From positions 6,759,722 to 6,823,721 of the forward strand of contig JASFXZ010000032.1 in assembly GCA_032209605.1 (NCBI GenBank): a DNA stretch of 64,000 bases, given 5' to 3'. Position 1 is the stretch's first letter. Each line of letters begins with the position of its first letter. Shown here one piece after another: positions 23,931 through 33,900 of this stretch. The position numbers and the translations under genes are program-made. The stretch is from Mactromeris polynyma. Its lineage: Eukaryota > Mollusca > Bivalvia > Venerida > Mactridae. The notes beneath the pieces are model-generated. The model searched no databases, was not told the DNA's origin, and saw nothing but the letters and a program-made list of their open reading frames with translations.

Positions 23931-26900
23931 CTAATCTATAGTTTTCTGTCTTCGAGCTTTAAATCTTGATACAGGTTTCGTGTTCACACTATCAGTCATT
24001 TCATTAACCTGGACTGTTTTAGGTAAGTCTGAGCTCTGATTGGTTGACCTAGATTTAAACTTTGACATCGGTCGTGGTGGCGCCATCTGTTGGTTGTCTT
24101 GCGGCACAGTTTGTTGATCTGTTGGTATGGTGAATGTCGGAGTAGATCGTTCAATCACAGAGTCAGAAAATGCTGTCTCTATTGGTGTGGCTGTCTCCAC
24201 TGTAACCTGATGATAGATAACAGAAAGTTTAACAGAGGCATTTGTTTAGAGGTAGGGGAAATAAGCGAGAAGTCAGCTCAAGTAGAAAAGGTAGGTGTCT
24301 AAAAAATGCTGGAACGCTTTGCTAGCAACAAAATGGCATCCATCAGACGAGACGACATTGTTCTGCATGGATGCTATTTTGTTACAGAAAGCTTTTTTTC
24401 ATATGTTTAAGAAACATCAAATCTAAATTGCCATACACAAATTTGAAGTCATACTCCAATTCAGACATTACTATATATATTGCGGGTACAATTTGTTGAG
24501 GACTCGATGAGCAGACAGATGACCAAACCTGATATGAAACGTTTCCTTTAACTATGGGGATACCATCCTCGGTTCCCAGGCTATTCATTACATATATGAT
24601 ACCCTGGGAAAATTGGCTAGTGAAACATTGTAAAGCATGAATATTTATTTTGCATTTTTCGACCAATGAATTAGACGATTACCAAAAAGAAGAAAATCTC
24701 CTTTGTGAAGAGCTATCAATCTTGATTGTAAAGAAATATCAGCAAATTTGACAAAATGGCAGAGACCATTGAAAACAAATGTGCAATTTGAAAGCCACGA
24801 TCTCATTGGATCACCCAGAACTGCGATTTCATTTGTAACTCCTCGGCAATTTCTGTATCACATGAGGTGTGTGTCATACAGCCAATCAAGTGGCTGGATT
24901 TCACCTTATTAACCAATTAGTCATGAGTATGAGATTTTTACTGTCAGTTTGCCCAGGGTATCATATATGTTATGAATAGCCTGGTTACCGAGGATGTAGG
25001 GAGACATAATTCTATCAGCAACAACTGGATGCAACAACAAGATAAAGTATAAACCTTATTCCTGGCATCATCATCCGACCCAGTATGAAAAGCTACCACA
25101 GTTTTTCTTGTCTTTTGTTTACGTTTTTTCTTCGGCTCTGAACTGGATTTCTTTAAAATTGATTTGGGTTTGGTAGATTGGACAAACTGTTTAAAAATAT
25201 CAGCAGGCGTAGTTATAGTGGAAGTCTGATCTGTTGTATCAGCAGGCGTAGTTATAGTGGAAGTCTGATCTGATGTGTCAGCAGGCGTAGTTAAAGTGGA
25301 AGTCATACGGCTGCTGTCCTGTAAGTATACACATATACGGACAAATAAGTTATTTCAAAAATATAAAAAAATCATTCTTTATATCACTTATACATGTATA
25401 TAACTAATACGCAAAGTCTCCCGTAAGACACGGTAGACTGAGTGAAAAATGTAAACGTTTGGAGAGTGAAGTACTGGTTATTTTCTTATAAATATCGTTC
25501 AGCAAAAATAATAAGTTTTAACATATGTTCCAAAAATTAAAGGTTGTAAAAGGTTACATTTGTATTAAGGTTTCACGAGGTTGCCTGCAAAGCTTTGATC
25601 AGAAACCAGAAAACTGGGGTATGTAAGGTTAAGGTTAAGTCTTTAACAGCATCCATTTACAGGAGCCCCAGAAAAGCAGGACATTACCTAAAACATTTTT
25701 TCCCACAAGAAGTTTTGATTATCAGGGGAACCATTTGACCCTTAAGTTGACCCTTTGATCCCCAGATTTTCTAAAAGGCCACATTTTGACCCTTGGGATT
25801 CTGTCTGAATGGTCAATTTTTCTCTAAAATTATCGGTATTTCAGCTAAAAATGGTCCCATCAAAAATTATCAAAATGACCCTTGAGATTGAGCACCTAGC
25901 GGAACCCCTGATTACTGAAACAAGTATTACAATGTATACAGGTATACCTCAGTTTGTTGACTGGAATGTGAGAATGTAATCAGTGTCCCTTTATTTGAAG
26001 CTTCCTGTTCATACTCCTCTTCACTCTCGGGCTCATCATCAGAATCAAGTTCATCTGATGCAGAATAAGAGGATTCCTCATCCTCACTGTCGGTATTATC
26101 AAACTCTTCACTTTTAATAGCTTTGTCTCTTTCAACAATATTTTTGTTGTCATGACTACTGTGTTTGGAAGGTAAAAATGTTGGGTATTGAAAATCTTCC
26201 AGCTTTTGCTCAGCTTGAGTCCTGTAAGAAAAACATCCTTACCCATAAGTCAACCAGTAAGTACCTCAAGTTATCCCCTGGACAGACATGAAAAGGTGGA
26301 TACCTCAAGTTATCACCTGGATGGACATGAAAAGGTGGATACCTCAAGTTATCACCTGGATGTACATGAAAAGACGCATACCTCATGTTATCACCTGGAT
26401 GTACATGAAAAGATGCATACCTCATGTTATCACCTGGATGTACATGAAAAGATGCATACCTCTTGTTATCACATGGACAGACTTGAAAAGATGCATACCT
26501 CATGATATCACCTGGATGTACATGAAAAGATGGATACCTTAAGTTATCACCTGGATGTACATGAAAAGATGCATACCTCAAGTTATCACCTGGATGTACA
26601 TGAAAAGATGGATACCTTAAGTTATCACCTGGATGTACATGAAAAGATGCATACCTCAAGTTATCACCTGGATGTACATGAAAAGATGCATACCTCATGA
26701 TATCACCTGGATGTACATGAAAAGATGGATACCTTAAGTTATCACCTGGAAGTACATGAAAAGGTGCATACCTCTAGTTATCCCCTGCACAAAAATGAAA
26801 ATGCAGATACCTCAAGTTATCACCTAGACAAACATGAAAATGCAGATACCTCATGTTATCACCTGGATGGACATGAAGTGGTGGAAACAAGACAACCACA

Positions 26901-29900
26901 TTGCTGTTTATTTTAACTGTAGTAGCCCCAATGAGCAGTCAAACAATGCAAACAAGAAGAGAAACATCTAAAGAGCGTCCAAGTAAACTTTCACCAGAAA
27001 AGTGTCAAGAGTAGATGTTGCTTGAACAAAAATTAACGAAGGAGTTTCTAAGCACTTGAGTTTCTAATCTAGTTGCGCAAATTATGAATTCTATTACCCA
27101 ACTTTCTGTACTTCACGACGTTCAGTCTCAATCTCTTCCAGCTGATCTAGTCTAGCCCACAACTGTTCATCTGTCAACGCACTTCGTGAGACTGGACTGG
27201 TACTGTTCTTTCCCACTTCCTGTTTCAGTCTGGTTCTATGACTATGTTCCCTAATACGTTTTCTGTGTGCTTCTAAGACAAAGTTACGAAAATGAGGAAG
27301 TCATATTAACATTTAATTACATGAAATATGGAAAGAACAAAATATGCGCACAACACAAAATCCAGTTTTGCAACTAACTACTGCAACTTTATACAGAAAT
27401 GAATGAGCGAATTTCAAATTTGGTACAGAACAAGCTAACAAGTTTGTGATTAAGGACATATACCGATAAGTTAAATTGAAAAATGTGCTATAAGTTCAAA
27501 TTAGTAACCTACCAAGTAACCTGGGAAAATTATACAACTAAAAAGAGATAATTTTTACACAACATTTAGGATTTTGTAACTTAGTATAACTCATAATTTA
27601 GATAACTTCCTATCAAACATTGGAATGTAAACCACACAGAGTCACCTTTCCATTGTCTTTCTCTCTCTTCGTCATAGTCTTCCCTGATCTCAAACGTTTC
27701 CCCTCTTTCCTGAAATGAAACAATAAATACCAGTTGTAGAATGTAGAACAGTGCACTCTTTCATTGACTAATTGGGGAAGAAGTTTATTCCACGACAAAG
27801 GAATCAGGCCAAATTTCAGCCACTTATAAAGATGAACGAGAGATGAAACCAGAAGATTATGATGAAGACACAAATGTTTCTTTACTATAAATAAAGACAA
27901 ACCTCTGCAATAAATTGTATCATGTGCAACTTGTCAAACTTAACTTCAAAAGCTGAATACATGTACAAACTAGATATACAGTAAAACCTCACTTAAAGAC
28001 CACCTCAATAATAAGACCATCTTGAAATTAAGAACACAATTTTCAAGTCCATTTTAACTGTTTTGCTCTTTATTCAACCTTAATATTAAGACCACCTCAA
28101 TAATCATACTAGTTTTCTAGAGTGCCAAAGGTGGTCTTATTATTTAGGTTTACTGTATTGACCTTCTTAAACACAAACACTCAAATTATCTCATATTAAT
28201 GATGCAATAAGATATCAGCAAATATGATACCTGGTATAAGATGAATGGTAAAATTAGATAGCTGCACTGTACACAGGTTTAAAACCATGTATTACACAGT
28301 GTATCAGGGATTTCCCTGACGCAGAAATCTTGAGTGCCCGACTACCTTTCTAGGGACTCCTATTTTCAACTTACGGTACTGTGCATCCCTGGGACCCCAA
28401 AAATAAACGTTTGTCAAGTATAAACTGCATATCTGGGACCCTACAAATTTAGGACAACCAATTTGTCAAACACGAGGGTCTAAGGACCCCTAGCTGAATA
28501 ATCGTAGGGAAAATCCTAGTGTATTATAACATTACCTTAGACATCTGTTCAAGTTCTGTGGTAAACTGTTGTCGTGGTAATAATAACTGTTTTTGTTTGT
28601 CTAAATCTTCAAGGTTTTTGTTGACCACTGAAATAAATGAAACCAACCTGACAAAACGGGTAACAATATGCATGCGCCCACTACATTAAGTCTACATACA
28701 ACAGAAGAGCCTTTAGTGACTAGTCTGAACACTAAAATGCTCAGTGATTTTTTTTGGTTAATTTTACTGACGATAATAGGCTGCTTCCCCTTACCAAAAA
28801 GTGTCAATTGTTTCCCAAAATATTTTAATTTTTCCCAATTCTTTGTTCGTTTTTCAATATTAAGACCACCTCAATAATGAGACCAGTGTTCAAGGTCTGA
28901 ATGGTTGTCGTATTATTAAGGTTTTACTGTATTAATCTGGCCCGGGCTTGGCTAACCCAGAACGTGATTTAAAACTTACTTTGTATTCTTCGATCTACAA
29001 TTTCAGCAGCTTGTTTAGCAGACCTCTCTGCAAACCAATTATCTCCTAACAATACAAGAACTTCGTTTGTATGGACAAGCTGACCAGGCATGAAAGCCAT
29101 TTTACCAAATGGAACCTGAAAATATTATAATTTGAATGAATTTAACCCTATAGAGTTGACCATTTGACCCCCAGAATTTCCAAAAAGCCACATTTTGACT
29201 CCAAGGATTCTGGCTGAAGGGTCAATACTTCTCTAAATCATATTTTGGCTATAAAATGGTATAACCTGGTAAAAACTTTTAAAATGAGCCTTGCAATTCA
29301 GTCCCTAGTGGAACCCCTGTAACAGTTCATAATATTCTTCATCCCGATACACAGATACTTTCAGTTTTCAGTCAGAATAGAATCTGCTTTCTGTAATGCA
29401 ATTGATCCAGTGTGAAAGTCTCACTAAAGTTTAAACTATCAATTGCTTCTCATTACAAAATCACACTGTTTCAAATTAAGTAGGATTTATCCATTATCAA
29501 AGAATATAAAAAGTCATGTGCTTAGCAACCTTGGCAAAACTGAGATCCTGAAGATATTCAATATTAAATTGATGTTAGAAACCTTACAGACAATGTTTTA
29601 ACATATAATGCACAAAATTGCTGACTGGTCAAAGTGGATAAATGTTCCAAGAAAAGTTGTGCAAAAGAAATCATTTATATACATGTAATGGATATCTCAT
29701 TCACTGTTTAAAAAATATCAATAAAACACAAATTTTGTGTAATGTCAGTGATTTGCTGTTACCTTATGTTTCTGAGCTTTGCACAATGATAATACAAACT
29801 TACCATGACATCATGTGTCACTGTATCATGCACAATGATAATACAAACTTACCATGACATCATGTGTCACTGTATCATGCACAATGATAATACAAACTTA

Positions 29901-30669
29901 CCATGACATCATGTGTCACTGTATCAGGTAAGGACTCCAGTCTATTCTTCAGGGCTTCGAAGTCCGATTTAAAATGCATCCTAGATAAAAAAAAAACACA
30001 GGTACATTACATTACATTACATTACATTACAATAAAAACATGTCACATCAATTGATTAATTACCCAAAACCACGGATATATAAACCATGAATTGAAAATT
30101 TCCTGCTATGTAGATTGCTTGAACTCGCGCGAGCAGCAATATTTCTTTCGAGAACTAACATTTGGCATATTTCAATAAATAACATCAAAATAATTATTAT
30201 TAACTACTGACAGGCTTTTTTGAAGACACAATTAAAAGTTTAGTAGTGTTAAGAATCCGATTCTAGAAGTACGGACCCGTACACGTAGCCACTGCCATTT
30301 GGTTTTGGGAATGTGTCATATACTCTGACCCGTGGGAACTATAGAAAAAGGCCTGTTGTGTATACAGCAACGGCTCCGATCTGTACCTTATCTGACCCTC
30401 AGACTTTCTACATTAGACCTAGCTGTTTTCTATTGGTTAGATACTGTAAGCCAATGGCCCTATGGACCAGTACGGCCTACCACTTATATTAATGTCCGAA
30501 TAGTAACATATCCGAAAATTAGCAACAATTAACAAGTTCACGTCAAAATGGCATAAACCTCTATGTCATCTCATTACCATTGATCGATTGAAGCGTCAGT
30601 GTTCTGTAGAGCCCTTATTTGCTCTTGATGAAGGCGGTTCCATTGTTGCGGCATATCTTTACCCGCCAT
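23931..30669 (-). CDS. URI1: URI1, unconventional prefoldin RPB5 interactor
   Basis: Nine minus-strand exons join in phase: 30669-30578, 29980-29902, 29115-28980, 28627-28536, 27709-27646, 27272-27098, 26221-25948, 25318-25055 and 24206-23931. They encode 483 residues (human URI1 is about 535). URI is a scaffold of the R2TP/prefoldin-like complex that binds RPB5 and helps RNA polymerase assembly. The prefoldin-alpha-like N-terminal half carries VPFGKMAFMPGQLVHTNEV, LLGDNWFAERSAKQA and a coiled coil. DEQLWARLDQLE matches the conserved linker helix. An acidic Ser/Glu/Asp tract (about residues 255-282) precedes the LITFSHS motif. The URI box reads TPADIFKQFV...PKSILKKSS. The C-terminus VSRFKARRQKTID matches the family end. 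Three 13-residue repeats with TTPAD precede the URI box. Exon 6 uses donor GG|GTAATAG. A poly(A) signal follows the stop within about 25 nt. Confidence 0.94.
24244..24330 (+). mobile_element. Family F element fragment (URI1 intron 8)
   Basis: GTTTAGAGGTAGGGGAAATAAGCGAGA...GTAGAAAAGGTAG...AAAAAATGCTGGAACGCTTTGC matches the reverse complement of 53515-53593. It is therefore a partial copy of the element at 53349-53593. Confidence 0.7.
24564..24996. repeat. Long inverted repeat in URI1 intron 8
   Basis: Arms at 24564-24608 and 24952-24996 are about 45 bp each and nearly identical when one is reversed (CCCAGGGTATCATATATG...AATAGCCTGG...CCGAGGATG). They are separated by 343 bp. The intron RNA could form a strong hairpin. 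It may be a MITE. Confidence 0.8.
25723..25910 (+). mobile_element. Family B MITE, copy 6 (URI1 intron 7)
   Basis: A full-length copy of about 188 bp running from CAGGGGAACCATTTGACC to CACCTAGCGGAACCCCTG. It lies about 37 bp beyond the exon 7 donor (minus strand). Confidence 0.85.
26265..26890. repeat. 39-bp minisatellite, 16 copies, in URI1 intron 6
   Basis: The unit is ACCTCATGTTATCACCTGGA plus TGTACATGAAAAGATGCAT. The 39-bp period keeps several frames open on both strands, giving spurious ORFs of repeated RYASFHVHPGDN-type peptide. It ends about 45 bp from the exon 7 acceptor. Edge units are more diverged than central ones, as expected for a growing array. Confidence 0.93.
27977..28157. 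mobile_element. Family C MITE (Tc1/mariner-like ends), URI1 intron 4
   Basis: Terminal inverted repeats are TACAGTAAAACCTC and TAGGTTTACTGTA. Several internal AATAATAAGACCACCTCAAT modules in both orientations make it largely palindromic. Ends at TA fit a TA-targeting element. Confidence 0.8.
28855..28931. mobile_element. Family C MITE, right-end fragment (URI1 intron 3)
   Basis: AATATTAAGACCACCTCAATAATGAGACC...ATTATTAAGGTTTTACTGTA, only the right half of the element. Confidence 0.75.
29143..29319 (+). mobile_element. Family B MITE, copy 7 (URI1 intron 2)
   Basis: A near-complete copy ending CTAGTGGAACCCCTG. Its left end lies about 28 bp from the exon 3 acceptor, so it abuts the branch-point region of the intron on the minus strand. 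Confidence 0.8.
29781..29926 (-). repeat. Triplicated 49-bp unit spanning the URI1 exon 2 / intron 2 junction
   Basis: Three near-perfect units start at 29781, 29830 and 29879. Each contains the last codons of exon 2 (...THDVM), the GTAAGT donor and the first intron bases. The donor consistent with the reading frame is at 29902|29901. Copies at 29853|29852 and 29804|29803 lie in the intron. Confidence 0.9.
30003..30030. repeat. (ATTAC)n microsatellite, URI1 intron 1
   Basis: About five tandem copies of the pentamer, next to the exon 2 acceptor tract. Confidence 0.85.
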
Positions 30670-30908
30670 TTCGCAGTAGATGCTGATGAAGGCGAATTAT
30701 TTTGTAACTTGTTTTCGCGACCTATCGCTTAGACCATCATATAAATTTAAACACAGTTTGTTTTATATTTGCACCATATGTCGAATCATATTTGATTTTT
30801 ATTTATCATAAACTTTGAGTTATAATACGATTGTTTTAAAGTACGTCTTCGAAATGAATTGCAGACTAAAAAATGTTTTATCTTACAATGATATAAGCAG
30901 CGACAAGC
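30670..30908. promoter_or_regulatory. Putative bidirectional promoter URI1 / MRPL3
   Basis: Only 239 bp separate the start codon of URI1 (minus, 30669) from that of MRPL3 (plus, 30909). Both 5' UTRs and both core promoters must fit here unless there are upstream untranslated exons. No clear TATA box in the proper position was seen. GATGAAGGCG occurs twice, at about 30627 (in URI1 exon 1) and about 30682. Confidence 0.7.
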
Positions 30909-33900
30909 ATGGCTGCCAAAGGACTTCTCAATATTCCGTGCAAGTTATTATCCTTTGACATTGGTCGTAACCTTGATAAAACTACTTCGATCTCTAGGTA
31001 ATCGTCAGACATTTTAAGCTTAAATTGTTTAATGCAATTTCAGTCTTACTGTCATTGCATTCTGGTGACTGTACTATTATTATTGCTACATCAGTACATG
31101 TTGTTTCATATTATAGTTTTCACTGGTACTGGTAGAATAGTTTAATGCTAAGATCTTAGTATTTCCATAATATCCATCAGATACTTCATATAAGGAACGG
31201 CTTCTTACTGACTGGCTGTCAAATAATCAGCAGCATGCCTACTGGGATATCTTGGACAGCATTTCAGTGCTTGAAATCTCCAACAATAGTCCAAAATATT
31301 AGACGTTTACAAGCACATTTAACCGCAAACATTCCTTACTAACTAACGGCCATAAAAATAGCTGAAAATTTTTTTATTTTATTATTTCAGACCTTTACTA
31401 TGTTACCAACAAAATAGAGGAAAACGTGAAGCCAAAATATCTAAAGTTGCACCAAGACCATGGTTTGTACGGAAGAAGGCAACTCCACATATGCAGTATT
31501 TGACTGAAGAAAACAAACAGCTACTTGATGATGCTGTCTTAAGTCATTACAATAAACAACCTAGTCCTTTACGAGACGAGCCATGGGCAAGAAATGAATG
31601 GCAGATAAAGTAAGAAATGAGGAGTTTAATTTTGACGTTACTAATTTTCAGTGTTGTAATGTTTAAGCCTGAGAATGAGAGTTTCCTATTACCCTAATAT
31701 TTTTACCCCTCTTTGTATCTTAAAGTTCTTAAAGTGCAGGGCACCGCACTGCTTTTGGGGACAGATTCCCAAAAATGTGTTAAAAATACATATACAGTAA
31801 AACCTCGATAATAAGACCACCATTGGGGCCGTTGTTAACTGGTGAGCTTATTGAGGTGGTCTTAATATCAAGGTTGAATAAAGAGCAACACAGTGAAAAT
31901 GGGCTTGAAAATTGCGTTCTTAATATAACTGTAGTAAGAAAAATTGCTTCCTACTTTTCAGTACTTTCTCAATATTTGTGTTACTGGAGATTGACATACA
32001 TTTATAATTATGAAATTCAAAAAGCTTGTCCTTTTCATTTCTGTATAAATTCTAATATTTGTAATTATTTTTGAACCGTCTTGAGGAACAGAAATAAGTA
32101 GAATTGTTATGTACATAGACGTATCGTTTTTATGTCAAACATATTCACTAAGTTTTGGTTTTAATTCTTGTAGTACAAGACGAACTGGTGTGTTAGGTGT
32201 GAAGATTGGTATTATGCCACAATGGAAAAAAGATGGAACATTATTATTTTGTCAGCTAGTACAGGTATACTTTACATCATACTTGTGTGGCCACTCGTGA
32301 TAAATATATTCAGTAATATTTCTTACAAAAGTGTTTGCCAATTTGCTTTAAAAATAATTGTTTTTGTTCAACATTGATACTATACATGGTAACCTACCCA
32401 TGAAAGTGGCCTCTACTCAAAATCCTTTGCGGGGTCTGAGTTGGAAATTCTTTAGCAGCATATTGATAGTTAACACTAGCATGACCATAAAAAATGATAA
32501 ATAGAAATTTTGCTGGGTAGGGAAGCCAAACAGACAATTTTTAAGGACAATGCTTTTGATGTATTGAAATGCCTCATGTTGAATCTTACTGATAATTTGC
32601 ATAAAAACGTTGACAGAATGAAATTGTATCTCAATTCGTATATTTTGGTTTAGCATACATTAAATTTATTAATTTTACTTATATTGTTCAGCACATTATA
32701 ATAACTTATATTGATTCTTCATGACTGCTTCCTGGCTGTCTTATCGTGACTTGCACCAACTTCAGGGCTTTTGATGACTGCGGAAGAATCTCGCTTGTGG
32801 CGTGATAAGAATCCACATGCTCTATAGAGTTGTATTTTCTACCACAAGTCATGCCTGACATGTGTTTGTATGTTATGTTTTACAGATTGTTGACAATCAT
32901 GTTATCAGGTATACGCCACCAGAAGAATACATAAAATCTCTAGGTTATAAACCCGGCTCTGGACCAGCTTTGGGTTCTGTTGTTGTCGGGGCAATGAGTA
33001 GTCATCCCTGGAATGTAAGTGCCCTTTATTATTTAGTTTGCTGTCTCTTTTTAAGTCACATAAAATGCAAGGGTTGGATACTCAACCACATAAGCCTCCC
33101 CCTCTGTCATAATGTATTTGCTTGCTTAGAAATATCAAACTGAGGAAAAATATCTTGAAAATTGGTTACCATGGTGTTGAAAATAATACTTAACAACAAA
33201 AGTTTCTATTTAGTCTCAAGAGTTTGTAACTGAACAACAATCTACACCATACGTATTCTGGAGAATTTTTGTATAATTGTTGACATTTTATCCATTTACA
33301 GTACAGTAAAGCGTACCACAACTTATTTCTAGAAGCTGGCGTTCCACCTAAACGAAAATTAACAAGATTTTTAGTGACTCCTGATGCTGCCATACAACCA
33401 GGTACGTGTGATCGTGTTACGCTGACTTAGTTTATATTTGCAGATTTTTATCTCAATTGTACTTTGATTCATGCTTCAAAAGTCTGACATCGTGAAACAT
33501 GATGTATTGATTCATACTTTGGGAAAATAGCATTTTCCAGCTGGAAGTATAACATGTTCTAACTCCAAGTATTTCAACACATATATTTCAACAGGTTCCT
33601 TAAGAATGTTTGTTTGGCATAACCTTACCCAATAAAATTTAGGTAGGTAGGTAGGTTGATTATTAATATTTTAAAATCATGTCTATGGACAAACAAGTGT
33701 TAACTATTGATATGATGCTAAAACAATTTTACCTCCTAGACCCCTCAAAATATGTTTGAGTAGGGGCCATTTTCAAGGGTAGGTAGGGGTTATGCCAAAC
33801 AAACTATTTTTCAATCATGACCTCACTATTGTCCAGACTAATGTCTTTTTATGCGTTATACTTTTGGTTTTGACAGGGGGGGGGGGTAAAGCCAATTAAA

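Noticed and set aside
26210..26698. 162-residue open frame of RYASFHVHPGDN repeats
   Set aside because: It is the 39-bp minisatellite inside URI1 intron 6; the period is a multiple of three, so frames stay open on both strands. The true exon 7 uses another frame.
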